64,000 nucleotides of DNA from Ipomoea triloba (GCF_003576645.1 NC_044916.1:1708328-1772327); one strand, 5' to 3'. Positions 47,080 through 61,033 are shown, numbered from the stretch's first letter. The notes: generated by a model from the sequence alone, not told the origin. Translations and numbers: made by a program.

Positions 47080-47765
47080 TAAGGATTTAATCAGCACAGA
47101 TATGAAATCTTAACTTTATCCAGTTGAGATACAATCCAAAGCGGCGGAGAAGATAGTGAAGGTGGAAGAGTATATAGTTGGCGAAAGTAGTCCTTTCGTA
47201 AGTTGTTTTGCTCAGAACTTATCAAACACCAGGTTCCCTTTCTTAATTCTTAATTTTTAGGGGTTCTCTCAAAGGCCTTTGTTGGCAATGACGGATATCA
47301 GATAACGGATTGTGTTAGCGGGCGGGTGGAGGGTTTTTCTCTATGATCTTGTTTGGCAATCAGCGGTTAACCGTAGCGGATATCAGATAGCGGATTGTGT
47401 TAGCGAGTTTGATTTGTATACTTTTAATAAGTAAGTGAAGTGCATTACTAATGCTTTTAGTAAGCAAACTATTAATGCATCCATTACCTATGGAGAGCAG
47501 ACACTTCATGCAATTTCAAGATCGGAGATTTCATTAAATCTGTGAGCCGATGAGCTCGGAGCATCACATTCTCACTTTTTATGTAATTTCTTTCATTTTT
47601 TTCTTTTCCTGTATGACAAAAGCCGATATACACCTTGAATGAAACAAATAAATGATAGAGTAACAATGAAGACTCCTACGTGTAAAAATCTGGCATCTAG
47701 TGGCTATGTATACCCGGTGAAAGTTCAAAAATTGCAAAGAAGCATTACCCAGCTCTGGCACTGCA
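47080..47765. other. Spacer above ceramidase-like copy 2 and SHMT 3' region
   Basis: It contains a direct repeat pair at 47292-47320 and 47377-47405 (CGGATATCAGATA, CGGATTGTGTTAGCG). I see no gene. Confidence 0.6.
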
Positions 47766-50203
47766 TCATACATCAAATCCAGGCATTGCAAACTGGGATG
47801 CAAAGCTTTCGACGAGCGCCCGAAGCTCGATGACATCTTTGTTGTTCTCAATGCCCTTCGAGAATGTCTTGGACAGCTTCCCGTGTTCTCGCTGTACTGA
47901 ACTTGCAATCTGAGCAGCTTTTAGGAGGATATCAGCTATCGTCTCGAAATCAGGCTCTAAACATCCTCTTGTTGTCATGGCTGAAGTTCCTGCAGCCAGA
48001 GAGAAAAGTTATCATTATGGATGCTTCGAGTCTACACGGTTCGAGTGAAAGTTAATGAGAACCAAATTGGGTGAGGAAAGAAGTTGGCTTACCTATCCTC
48101 ACGCCCCCAGGTGTAATAGTTCCATTGTCGTCAAAGATCATGACTTTGTTGAGTGTAATGTGACACAGCTCACAGATCATCTCGAAATTTTTACCTGCAG
48201 AACACAACAGTGCAGGGCGTAGTTATAATAGCAACTTCTGGCCAGTGATGTCAATCACAGTCACCTTAAACAATGTTAACAATTACATACTTCTTGTCTT
48301 AGCACCATGTTGATTAGACAACTTTCTTCTCATAAAAATGTTAACAATTACATACTTCACGAGATATGATGTAAGTAATGTGATTGCCAAACACATTGCG
48401 TTCAAACATGGTAAGGACAGTAAGACAAAGAAAGTGGCAAACCTGTTAAACCAAGATTCCTTAGATCCCAAATTATCAGGTGATTGTCTGTTCCCCCAGT
48501 GACGAGTCTACAATTTCTTCGCAATAAAGCAGCTCCAAGGGCATGGGCGTTCTTCTTCACTTGTTGCATGTAAGACTTGTACTCGGGAGTTGCTACTTGT
48601 TTCAATGCTATAGCAAGGCCAGCAATGTGGTTGTTGTGTGGCCCCCCTTGCAATGCCGGGAAAACAGCAAAATTTATCTTCTCCTCGAAATCATATTTAT
48701 CACAGCCATCACCTTGGTTCAAAAGCATGCCTCTCTTCCTTGGTTTCGAACCCTTCCTATAAAAAATAATACCACCTCTTGGACCTCGAAGACTCTTGTG
48801 GGTTGTAGCGGTAACAATATCACAATAATCAAAAGGGCTATCACAAACCTGCAAAGACAAAGCCACCCAAGCAAATGTTAGAAAGACTAACAAACCTTGA
48901 TTGCTAAGATGAAACAAGGAACCAATTTACGGGCAAGAACGTATGCCCAATTGTTATTTCCTCTACATCATTAATCATTCTTTTGATTCAAAGAAAGACA
49001 ATGCCAAAAGCTATTTTTGGATTTTGGAACATACAAATCTTCTTCCCCACTAAACTATGTACAGTGACCAGCTAATTAATAGATCAAAGGAGCAATGATG
49101 ATAAATGTTAAAAAAAAAAAGATTAGAAGGTATGGGGAGATAACCACCTTGGCAGCAACCAGGCCACTGATTTGAGCCATGTCACACAACAAAACAGCTC
49201 CACACTTATCCGCAATCTGTCTAAACCTTGCATAATCCCACTCTCGGGGATATGAACTCCCACCACATATAAGTATCTTAGGACGGAAATCAAAAGCCCT
49301 TTCCTCAAGCTTATTATAGTCCACATATCCAGTTTGTGGGTTGACCTTGTAAGGCAGACTTTCAAAGAAAATCGAAGCCCCTGAAACTTTCCTTCCATTT
49401 GGGAGATAGTACCCATGACTTGTGTTACCACCAGAAGGTGTATCCAACCCCATTATACGATCACCGGGCAATAGCAGACCAGTATAAACTGCAAAATTTG
49501 CAGATGTGCATGAATAAGGCTGTACATTCACACCCCAGTTTTCAGGATCAAGTCCAAATGCAGCCAAAGCACGCTCGCAGCACAGTGTCTCAATCTCATC
49601 AATGAACTGATTCCCACCGTAATACCTTGCTCCCGGCATTCCTTCTGAGTACTTATTAGTCAAGTGGCTTCCTAACGCCTCCATTACGGCCTTGCAAACG
49701 AAATTCTCTGAAGCAATCAGTTCAATCCCCTTGAATTGCCTCAGCTTTTCCTTCTCCATTATCTCAAACACATCAGGGTCAGCCAACCGAAGGCTCTGAT
49801 TCCCCCAAGCCCTAACAGCATTCTTGCGCATTTCTAAACCTTGCTGATGCTCACTAGAATTTGGCACCCTAAATCCATTAGATAAAGGAGAAGTCATTGA
49901 CACCGAATCAGTATCCCTCTTCCGCTTCAAACACATAGAATGTCCCAAAATCCGAATCTCCTCAACATCCTTCTCCTCATTCCGACTCTCTCCCGCGTCC
50001 TTCTCCTTAACCTCCGCCGTCTGCCGCTCCATCAATTGAAGCGGCACCGATGGAACCGGATGGGAATGGTCGCGAAAGCTCGAATCGATCTGAAAAGAGA
50101 TCGAATCATCAGCCATTTGGCTCCGTTTGGGTGGCGCCACAGCCGATAAGTGAGATGAAAACCCTAACGACAAATTACTCGACTGCGGTTGTTTCAAATC
50201 CAT
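47766..50203 (-). CDS. Serine hydroxymethyltransferase, SHM6/SHM7 type
   Basis: SHMT interconverts serine and glycine with tetrahydrofolate, using PLP. Minus-strand exons are 50203-49148, 48848-48443, 48194-48093 and 47989-47766, in frame, 595 residues. The first ~130 residues form a low-complexity extension absent from bacterial and mitochondrial SHMTs. It contains a basic cluster KRKR at residues 93-96 that could act in nuclear import. This layout fits Arabidopsis SHM6/SHM7; SHM7 (MSA1) is reported as nuclear and linked to sulfur homeostasis. The catalytic core is complete: [31 protein letters not shown] and the PLP lysine Lys370 in [13 protein letters not shown]. Four exons is few compared with the many-exon organellar genes. 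The start is the first ATG; stops lie upstream. Confidence 0.94.
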
Positions 50204-50430
50204 AACGAATCAATCAATAACACCACAAAATTCAAACGAAAACTCACTATTTCAATCAATCAAAGTAAAGCCTCAATTTTAAACCTCAACTCCCAATTTT
50301 TCTCAACAGCAACAGCGGCAAGAACAGCAGAGACAGCTCACCGAATACGAGTACGCCATCATCATCAATGCAATCGAAGCTTTCACAGAAGAGACTGAAG
50401 ATCCAGATTTTGTGTGCATACGCATGGGAA

Positions 50431-50437
50431 TTATATA
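50431..50437 (-). promoter_or_regulatory. TATA box of the SHMT gene
   Basis: TATATAA on the minus strand, about 230 bases above the start codon, would give a leader of roughly 200 bases. Confidence 0.4.
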
Positions 50438-50667
50438 TGAGAGTGAAGAACAGGGTAAAATTGAGATTGTTGACGAAGAATGGGGAATGATTAGAGGTGT
50501 GGGGGGGATGAACCTGGACAATTTTCAGTGATTCGCCTGTGTTGATACCGGTACCGCGCGCGTATTCGCTTAGGGTTCAACGAACACGAAGAAAAGTACG
50601 TACGAAATTTCTAATCGGACCATCCATTTAAAATCAAAAGTCTAATTAAATTTTTGGGATACATGTC

Positions 50668-50803
50668 AAAGACCTTGTGGTCCAGCGGCATCTGGTGTGC
50701 ACTCTCATAGAAAGGAGGGAGTGGGTTCGAGCCTCAGTGGAGGCAGCTATGAATAGATACTATAATATAATTCAGTAGAATTTTATAAAAAAAAAAAAAA
50801 AAA
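50668..50803 (+). mobile_element. tRNA-derived SINE with poly-A tail
   Basis: GACCTTGTGGTCCAGCGGCA (A box), GTGGGTTCGAGCCTCAGTGG (B box), then GATACTATAATATAATTCAG and an 18-A tail. This is the most complete copy of the family in the window. Confidence 0.8.
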
Positions 50804-50819
50804 ATTGGGGATACATTAA

Positions 50820-51242
50820 GGGTGTGTTTGGTAACCCGGAAATCATTTTCCGAGCTTTTGGTGTTTGGGGACGTCCGGAAAATGTGGTCAACGGAAAACA
50901 TTTTCCGTTGACCATAGAAAATGAGCCCATTTTTCCGGAAAATGACTTCTGGACAAAAAATCCGGAAGTCATTTTCTGGAAATGGAAAATGGCTTCGTGC
51001 GACCTTTTTTTTTGTAAAAAGAAAAATATTTCTAATAAATATTATTAGTTTATATATTTTTATATTTTAAATAAAATAATAAAAATATAATTATACATTT
51101 CCACTCATTTTCCACTCATTTTTCGGGAAAATGAACCAAACACACACAGACAGTTTTCCAGAGTACATCCAAACACCGAAAATGAACTCATTTTCCGGAA
51201 AACATTTTTCAGAAGTTATTTTCCTGCTTTCCAAACACACCC
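50820..51242. mobile_element. Tourist-like MITE, 423 bp
   Basis: Perfect inverted termini GGGTGTGTTTGG and CCAAACACACCC are flanked by TAA on both sides, the PIF/Harbinger target signature. The arms are rich in ATTTTCCG words in inverted order. Confidence 0.85.
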
Positions 51243-51445
51243 TAAGTTAAATCATTAATATGAATGTTTGATTAATTAATTTTTTAACAGTTTATTACTT
51301 TAAAATGTTAAAATTTAAAAAGCTATTTAAATCAAAAAAATTTGGGATACATTAAGTTAAATCATTAATATGAATGTTTGATTAATTAATTTTTTAACAG
51401 TTTATTACTTTAAAATGTTAAAATTTAAAAAGCTATTTAAATCAA
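51243..51445. repeat. 110-bp tandem duplication
   Basis: TAAGTTAAATCATTAATATG and the sequence through AGCTATTTAAATCAA occur at 51243 and 51353. The linker TTTGGGATACATTAAG also precedes the MITE at 50820, so the pre-insertion site was duplicated and the MITE sits in one copy. Confidence 0.85.
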
Positions 51446-51649
51446 CGTTACGAATTTACGATCAGTTTTTTAAAAAGTCATTTTACATGTAATTAGTTAT
51501 CAGCTAACAACTAATTTACCAAACACTTTTCTACAATTAACTAATGCTATTAACTAGTAAAACTCACTAACTCAATCAACTAGCTAGTAATTATTTACCA
51601 AACACCCCCTACATGTTTCAGGTTAAGCTAAATTAATTCTAAATTCTCG

Positions 51650-51800
51650 CCAAGTAGCTTGCAATTCAATGACATCTCTATGGTTTAGGTTCAAACCTAG
51701 TTGGGACATTGACTCTTTGCACTTTAATAAGTTGAGAAAGTATGTATAAATAGATACTACATTGTAATAGAGTTAGTAATACTCAAAAATTTTAAAAACT
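51650..51800 (+). mobile_element. Diverged tRNA-derived SINE
   Basis: AAGTAGCTTGCAATTCAATG, GGTTCAAACCTAGTTGGGAC and the tail ATAGATACTACATTGTAATA with AGTAATACTCAAAAATTTT match the family order. Confidence 0.6.
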
Positions 51801-53129
51801 CTCAAAATTCTTGTCTAAAGCCATTGAAAGTGATAACTTGCAAGTTTATTATACACTTTACGCATAATAAGTCTCCATCACTTCTAATCAATTTTTTAGC
51901 GTTGACAGTGTATGAAGGATTATGAAAGAGACGAGGAGATTGTGTATGGAGCGCTATAAGGAACTGAGAACTTGCTTAGAGAAAAATTTAAAAACTATTT
52001 TATTAGTTTGGATTGCTTTCTTGTTTTCCTTTTTGTACAAGTAATCTCTATCATTTATGTATAAATAACCTCCTTCTGAAGTGTAAACCATACCCAAAAT
52101 TTTAAAAACTTGAGTAATTTATGCCACTTCTAAGACTATTTTCATTGTGTTATTTAATTCTTCATTCATTTACGTTATTTTTTTAAAGGTAATGTTTACA
52201 TGTCATCGACTACCTGTTAATCGTAAAATTAACAATATCCAATCTAAGATAAATTTCTTAGACCAAGATAACTTGTCTATCTTAGATTTGAGACAAGATT
52301 GAGTCTTAGCCAAAACTTTTGCTCTAGAGCTACAGAAGGTCGAACAGTGAGCAATAACAATGGCGAGTGGCGACTGAAGTGTTGGAAACATGGAATTGAC
52401 AACATTGGCAGAATCGTTATTACTATTCATGTTGGTTACATCTCAATTAAACATCAATAGAAGTCACTTTATTCATTATTCTAAACATCAATAGAAGTCA
52501 CTTTTATTCATTATTGCACATGTTATTGATGAGCGTATAATATTTAAAATATAAATATGATAGTTTAATTATTAATTTAAATTTTTAGTTAAAATATGAT
52601 ACATTTTTTAATTATCATAGTATAAAAACATTAAACATCTACTCTTTTTTTTTGAAAGCTTATTAAACATCTACTTAATTACTCGTTTTAATATTAAAAT
52701 GTCAAACATCTACTCACTATAATAAAGTAGCTACCAATATGTGGGTAAACTATCAAGACTTTTATGAACTTTTAAATACTTTTATCAACTTTAAAAGTTT
52801 GGTGGTATTCAATTTAGACTTTAATAAACTCTTTAAAAGTCTACATGTATTCAATTCAAATTTTTCAAAACTCTTTTAAAGTATACAGGTATTCGATTCA
52901 GACTTTTATAGAGTTTTTAAAAGTCTACCAGTATTCAAAAAGTTATTGACTTTCACAAACTCTGTCAGAATATGATTTATATATATAAACTTTTTCTTCA
53001 TTAATATAAATAGATAAAATCCAACCCTCCAACCCCAAACTTTTTAACATTCTCTACAGACGTTTTTTCATCAATTTTACGGTAAGTTTCAAATCTTTCA
53101 TAAATACTTTTTTTTTTTATGTTCAAGCA

Positions 53130-53280
53130 AATTTTTTGTTGCCATCGCAACAAAATAATTGCTTCGATCGCAGCAAAAAAAATTGTTGCGATCTTGCTGC
53201 TGTTCGCAGCAGATTTATGCAAACAGCAGCAATCTTGCTGCTGTTCGCTGCAAAAATATTTGCTGCAGCAGCAAATTTTT
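53130..53280. repeat. Self-complementary GCAGCAA/TTGCTGC cluster
   Basis: TTGCTGCTGTTCGCAGCAG, ACAGCAGCAATCTTGCTGCT and TTTGCTGCAGCAGCAAATTT lie close together in both orientations, so several mutually exclusive hairpins can form. Confidence 0.7.
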
Positions 53281-53348
53281 AAATTTATAATTTTTAAATT
53301 TTATTTAATTAATATGTTTATAATTTTATATAATTGTATGTTTATTAA

Positions 53349-53356
<8 letters not shown>

Positions 53357-53406
<50 letters not shown>
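53357..53406. repeat. (AT)n microsatellite
   Basis: About 25 uninterrupted AT dinucleotides. Confidence 0.95.
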
Positions 53407-53409
<3 letters not shown>

Positions 53410-53614
53410 GAATAATATACTCTATTTTTGTGACATTAATATTTTTTTTTTAATATTTTTACAATGCACTAATTTATAGATAATATATTAATAGATGTTA
53501 TGGAATGTTTGTGAGGGTGTATTCAATTTAGAGTTTTAATGACTTTTGTAAACTTTTTAATATGAAAAAAATTTTAAAAGTTTATAAATGTTTGTTCTAT
53601 GGATATTTATAAAT

Positions 53615-54054
53615 GAGTTTATTACCGAAATGGTCCATCGACTATTGCAAAATTACCAATTTGGTCCTTGATAATTTTTTGTGCCCAATTAAGTCCCTCG
53701 ACTTTGAAAATTTTAACCAATTTGGTCCTCCGTTTATTTGCCGTTAAAATCGGGACCAAATTGGTAATTTTTCTATAGTCAAGGGACCAAATTGATAATT
53801 TTGCTATAGTCAAGGAACCAAATTGGTAATTAATTTTTCACTGAAATGGTCCCTTGACTATAGCAAAATTACCAATTTGGTCCCTTGACTATAGCAAAAT
53901 TACTAATTTGGTCCCCGGTTTTAACGGCAAAATAAACGGAGGACCAAATTGGTTAAGATTTTCAAAGTCGAAGGACTTAATTGGGCACGAAAAATTGTTG
54001 AGGACCAAATTGGTAATTTCGCAACAGTCGAGGGACCATTTCGGTAATAAACTC
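53615..54054. mobile_element. Large fold-back element, 440 bp
   Basis: The left end GAGTTTATTACCGAAATGGT is answered by the right end ACCATTTCGGTAATAAACTC, and the arms match for more than 150 bases. GACTATAGCAAAATTACCAA words repeat near the centre. Non-coding. Confidence 0.85.
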
Positions 54055-55344
54055 TTTATAAACTCTTACAAAGTTTATAAAAGTTTAAAAGATTCTATGA
54101 AAGTTTACAAAAACTCTACAAAAGTCAATTAAAATTCATCACTTTAAAAATCTTTGAAAGTTTTTAAAAGTCTTGATTGAATGCACCCCCTTAACAATTT
54201 TTAGTAAGCATTTTTGTGGTGTGTTTGTTATATGTTCGTTGTCAAATTGAGTAAAGTTCGCTCATTTGTAATAGTTCAATAATCATACTTCACCCACTCA
54301 CATATCTACGTCGAGGCAACAAATTTACACTTTTTTTGATTCAATTATTGGCTATTTATTAATATATGTCGGGCTTTATAGATGTGTCAAATGGACAGGT
54401 TTGAACCGACCTGGTCCATAGCCCTAAAAAAAAAAAGTATAAATTGACTAACTTAAGTTATGTATTTCTTCTAAATTAGTTTTATAAGTTCACATATCTA
54501 TTTTCAACTACTTAACTTAAGAAATATTACAAGAAAATAAAGAAATCAATAATTAATAATGTAATACCATTAATAAGATTAAGTTTACAAATTGCAACTA
54601 CTAATTACTAAGTAGTAAGGATAATTTTTCCAATTTGAAACAAAATAGATTTTACAACTTAAAATATTTTAAGGTAGTAATTATATTTAGTGTGCTGCTA
54701 CTTAGACAGTTAACTAGCTAAATAGTAAATACATAAGATTTAATAGGCATAAAATCAATATCATAGTTTCTAATATGATAATTTCATGAGCCATCACTCT
54801 ATTAGTGTATATATGTATATTATATATTTTTAAAAATATACGGGCCAACAGGCCAGCTTGGTCCATTGGTAAAAAATTTATGTCTCTGTAGTATAAGGGT
54901 TGTTATGCCGTGGACCTAGGTCCACCTTGCAAAGTGGACCTGTGTCTACATTCACATACATTATACTCTACATTCACACATTACAGGATTATATGTTTAG
55001 TAACTATATTACTACTGTTATGCATTCACACATTCAAAACTCTATATTCACAGGTCCTATACTCCACATTCACAACTTGAGAACTCCACATTCACACATT
55101 ACAGGGATACAAGTTGCTATAACTTCTTAACTCTATTACAGATTCATACATGCATAACTCTACATTCACGATTTCTATACTCCATATTCACAATTTGAAA
55201 CCTCCACATTTACACATTTCTGGGCAACTCTACATTCACACAATCATAAATCTACATTCACGATTTTTATACTCTACATTCACACTTTGAAACCTCTACA
55301 TTCACACATTTTTGGACAACTCTATATCCAGCAATATACTTATT

Positions 55345-55375
<31 letters not shown>
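53854..55375. repeat. 1.5-kb duplicated block, left copy
   Basis: This block recurs with a constant offset of 1523 bases at 55377-56893. The two copies appear identical wherever I compared them, including low-complexity parts. A single N at 55376 separates them. Confidence 0.9.
54900..55345 (+). repeat. Degenerate tandem array of CTCTACATTCACAC words
   Basis: After TGTTATGCCGTGGACCTAGG and CACCTTGCAAAGTGGACCTG, words such as ACTCTACATTCACACATT repeat at irregular 20-45-base steps. The header resembles the one at 14218-14262 (GCCATGGACACGG, CCTTGCAAGGTAGACC). The two loci are probably the same element class. The array is repeated at 56423-56868 within the duplicated block. Confidence 0.65.
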
Positions 55376-55376
55376 N

Positions 55377-56869
55377 TTGACTATAGCAAAATTACCAATT
55401 TGGTCCCTTGACTATAGCAAAATTACTAATTTGGTCCCCGGTTTTAACGGCAAAATAAACGGAGGACCAAATTGGTTAAGATTTTCAAAGTCGAAGGACT
55501 TAATTGGGCACGAAAAATTGTTGAGGACCAAATTGGTAATTTCGCAACAGTCGAGGGACCATTTCGGTAATAAACTCTTTATAAACTCTTACAAAGTTTA
55601 TAAAAGTTTAAAAGATTCTATGAAAGTTTACAAAAACTCTACAAAAGTCAATTAAAATTCATCACTTTAAAAATCTTTGAAAGTTTTTAAAAGTCTTGAT
55701 TGAATGCACCCCCTTAACAATTTTTAGTAAGCATTTTTGTGGTGTGTTTGTTATATGTTCGTTGTCAAATTGAGTAAAGTTCGCTCATTTGTAATAGTTC
55801 AATAATCATACTTCACCCACTCACATATCTACGTCGAGGCAACAAATTTACACTTTTTTTGATTCAATTATTGGCTATTTATTAATATATGTCGGGCTTT
55901 ATAGATGTGTCAAATGGACAGGTTTGAACCGACCTGGTCCATAGCCCTAAAAAAAAAAAGTATAAATTGACTAACTTAAGTTATGTATTTCTTCTAAATT
56001 AGTTTTATAAGTTCACATATCTATTTTCAACTACTTAACTTAAGAAATATTACAAGAAAATAAAGAAATCAATAATTAATAATGTAATACCATTAATAAG
56101 ATTAAGTTTACAAATTGCAACTACTAATTACTAAGTAGTAAGGATAATTTTTCCAATTTGAAACAAAATAGATTTTACAACTTAAAATATTTTAAGGTAG
56201 TAATTATATTTAGTGTGCTGCTACTTAGACAGTTAACTAGCTAAATAGTAAATACATAAGATTTAATAGGCATAAAATCAATATCATAGTTTCTAATATG
56301 ATAATTTCATGAGCCATCACTCTATTAGTGTATATATGTATATTATATATTTTTAAAAATATACGGGCCAACAGGCCAGCTTGGTCCATTGGTAAAAAAT
56401 TTATGTCTCTGTAGTATAAGGGTTGTTATGCCGTGGACCTAGGTCCACCTTGCAAAGTGGACCTGTGTCTACATTCACATACATTATACTCTACATTCAC
56501 ACATTACAGGATTATATGTTTAGTAACTATATTACTACTGTTATGCATTCACACATTCAAAACTCTATATTCACAGGTCCTATACTCCACATTCACAACT
56601 TGAGAACTCCACATTCACACATTACAGGGATACAAGTTGCTATAACTTCTTAACTCTATTACAGATTCATACATGCATAACTCTACATTCACGATTTCTA
56701 TACTCCATATTCACAATTTGAAACCTCCACATTTACACATTTCTGGGCAACTCTACATTCACACAATCATAAATCTACATTCACGATTTTTATACTCTAC
56801 ATTCACACTTTGAAACCTCTACATTCACACATTTTTGGACAACTCTATATCCAGCAATATACTTATTCA

Positions 56870-56893
<24 letters not shown>
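55377..56893. repeat. 1.5-kb duplicated block, right copy
   Basis: Same sequence as the left copy, starting directly after the N and ending in the same A run (25 against 30 A). Most likely the same locus assembled twice. Confidence 0.9.
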
Positions 56894-56901
<8 letters not shown>

Positions 56902-58165
56902 AAACGACGTAGTTTTGGAGGTCGGGTCTGAACTGGATTTCGGGCTAACCTGTCTATACCTCCCTCTACGTATCGTATACCTACTCGATATCAAGTCATG
57001 TCACCGAGAGAAATCATTCCCAACCTTGACCGACCACTAGCTTGATGTGCCCGACCTGAACACGACGATCGAAACTAGGCTTTGTCAACGTTATACTTTG
57101 TTCCGCCCTAGGGTCGACCCTGACCTTCTTAGGTCAACAATCTTCCTACAATCTGATCCTATTACTTGTATGTATTTGTGAATATATACCTTCGTATTTA
57201 CTACACACGTCATATATTTTGTAACATAGTGTAACTCTATACCTTATTTTCATGCTGATTTATACTATTATGTATATATATATTTTGCAATTCGACAAAT
57301 ATATAATGGTGACTGAAAAATGAGAGATATAAAAAAAAATAAAAATTTTAATAAACTCAACCTAAAAAGTACAAATTCTCGAATATCAAAATCAATTTGG
57401 CAGCTTGCCATTTCCCAATCGTGGTATTGTGGAGAGCACAAGCCATGCATATTCGGGTATATTATCCTTATTCTTAATTCTATATTATTTATTTATTTTA
57501 TGCCACAAAAAGAGGGTCAGAATTTGTGACGTTTATTTTAGAACGAGTCTTACAAAAAGATTGATTTTTTTTTCTCTAGAGCAATTGGGTGAGTTGAACA
57601 TATCTTCTGTACTTAATTCTACGAGTTCAATTATTGTTAACATTCTATTGATCAAGCTCAGCACATAATTTTTCTAGTGTGTCGTTTTACCTCTCTTGTA
57701 TAATTTGTAACTTTTGAAAATTATTAGTTATCACATAGTAACAAAAACTCATTGCATATCAATAGAGTAATATTAGAAAGTTTTTCTCGTCATAAAGAAA
57801 AAACAAAAAAAAAATTAAAAGAAAAACCTCAATAATATGATGGCAAAAGAAACTTGAATCCACTTTTAATGTGTGTATTAAAAAATATTTTTTATATTTA
57901 TTTATTTGTGTGTGTGCGCGTGTGTTTTTTCCAAACCAAAAAAAAAAAAAGGCAGTGTAGAGTTGATGAGGAAATGAAAGGCTAGAATTGAAGCGCGCAG
58001 TGACAGGCAATCGCATTCACAAAATCAACGGCTAAATGCAGCTCCATTTATGAGTTGATAGAACGATAACGGGAGCCTTGCGCTGATGCCACGTTGCAGA
58101 TAACCTTCCATCCTCTCATCCACACAATTTCTAAAACTTTTCCATCGCATATAATTTACTGCGCA

Positions 58166-58166
<1 letters not shown>

Positions 58167-58217
<51 letters not shown>
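58167..58217. repeat. Inverted (AAT)n-(ATT)n microsatellite
   Basis: A run of AAT triplets turns directly into ATT triplets, giving a perfect palindrome of about 50 bases. Confidence 0.9.
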
Positions 58218-58372
58218 CATTGAATATGAATTAGGATATCTGGAGTAATCCAAAATTCTGTGAATCAAACGACTCTGAGAATCGTGCTTATACCACCCAA
58301 CCACGAAACCAGACCGGACACTTACTCTTAATTAGCACCATAGATTGATAAAAAAAAAAATTAAAAAAAAAA

Positions 58373-58689
58373 GGTCACACTTGTGTGAGACCGTCTCACG
58401 GATTATTATTCATAAGACGGGTCGGTCGAGTCGAATCACCATGCAAATGTCATACTTATATGTGCATATGTCATACTTATATGCTCAAATATAACACTAA
58501 TCAAGAATACAATTTTTGTTACTTATAAGAAAAAAAGTAATACATTTACCCTTATAAGTAACAAAATTTTTATTCCTGATTAGTATTACATTTCAACATA
58601 TAAGTATGACATTTGTGCATATAAATGTTACATTTGCATCTTGACCGACCCAATCCGATCCGTCTCATGGTGGGACGGTCTCACACAAG

Positions 58690-58694
<5 letters not shown>
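58373..58694. mobile_element. MITE with ACTTGTGTGAGACCGTCTCA termini
   Basis: The left end ACTTGTGTGAGACCGTCTCA and right end GACGGTCTCACACAAGT are inverted. The arms share GTCATACTTATATG and ACTTATAAG words. It lies about 100 bases above the ferredoxin A TATA box. Confidence 0.8.
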
Positions 58695-58720
<26 letters not shown>

Positions 58721-58792
58721 TTAAAAAATGAAAAGAATGTAAGGTAGTGATGATATGGAATCCGTGTAACCCTATCCTTTATCTTCTCGCGC

Positions 58793-58800
58793 TATATATT
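58793..58800 (+). promoter_or_regulatory. TATA box of ferredoxin A
   Basis: TATATATT in CGCGCTATATATTAAACG lies 72 bases above the ATG. The preceding CCTTTATCTT contains the inverted GATAA core of the light-linked I-box. The same arrangement precedes ferredoxin B. Confidence 0.6.
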
Positions 58801-58864
58801 AAACGGCCACACGATCAAGATAAGTTGCCATTCTCAACCCAACAATAGAAAAAAAAAATAAAAA

Positions 58865-59967
<1,103 letters not shown>

Positions 59968-60177
59968 TCTGATAAGTTATTGTTATTATTGTTTAACTAT
60001 TCTGTAATTTTCCTGAATGTGTTTTTGTGTGGCCTCAACAATGGAGTTTTAGTTCTTCCATGCATGCACCCATATGTGTACTTTGTTTAATTTGCTCCAT
60101 ATTTACAATTTAATATGAAAATGTTGTTTAGTTTTGCCCTCTATTATCTCTACTTTTTTGAAATCTGTTACAATGTA

Positions 60178-60300
60178 GTATTTGTACTTTCTCAATCTTC
60201 GAGACTCCAGACTCGAACCCACTCCCTTCCATAGTTCCATATGGCTATATGGGAGTGCAATCGGGTGCTACTAGACCACAAGGTCTCGGCATCTCTACTT
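60178..60300 (-). mobile_element. tRNA-derived SINE
   Basis: On the minus strand GACCTTGTGGTCTAGTAGCA (A box) and GGAGTGGGTTCGAGTCTGGA (B box) are clear. Confidence 0.7.
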
Positions 60301-61033
60301 GCTTTTTTTTTAATACTACTGACGACTCAGTTACAATGTAATATATATTTATAACTATGTAGTATTTATTCATAATCACTATTTGGTAAAAGTAGTTCGT
60401 GTCTGTCAACCAGAAGATCATTGGCTTACTTGTTTAATTTGCTCTATATTTACAATTTGATATGAAATCTTTATTAGTTTTGCTTCTCTAGATATATGGT
60501 CTGCACTCTGCATACTTTGCTGAAAAAGCGGTTAGTCCACATAAACAATAAATTTTGATTAACCCTGGACCAGCTCCCGTGCCTCTCTGAGCGAAATCGG
60601 GTGGACCTGGACTGTTAAACGGACGGAGAAAGACCAGATGAATTAAAAAAAAAATTTGATTAATTATTTTTAAATATAAATATTTTTGTTCGATCATGAT
60701 ATTAACCAAATGGTTAATGGTTAATATATATGTTTTTGTTTAAATCATTTATATATTGATGTAAGGATTAAGCTAAGGGAATTTTAATTTGTTTTTACTA
60801 ATATTTAAAATAATTATGGATAATTTTGTATTCAAAATTCATCATATCGTCATAATTTTTTTTTTTTTTGAAAACTATCATCATAATTAATATCAAGTGT
60901 TTTGTAAAATTGTATGATGTATTTTGGTAGTAGCTAGGAGAATGGTGGTAGGTTTTTGTAATTTTTGTTGGTTGAGCACCAAGGAAGAGGAGGGACCAAG
61001 GTGGCAATGTCCTTTTAGCCAGCTAGCTAGCTA

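Larger units (their letters stand above)
50600..58790. other. Repeat-rich spacer between SHMT and the ferredoxins
   Basis: No gene is recognisable over 8 kb. The stretch holds SINEs, a Tourist MITE, tandem repeats, a fold-back element, a 1.5-kb duplication over a single N, microsatellites and a MITE, listed separately. A GC-richer part at 56900-57130 (ACGACGTAGTTTTGGAGG onward) could be an old retroelement piece; it is unassigned. Confidence 0.7.

Noticed and set aside
54900..55130. 76-codon open frame in the CTCTACATTCACAC array
   Set aside because: It is a translation of degenerate tandem repeats, copied exactly in the duplicated block.
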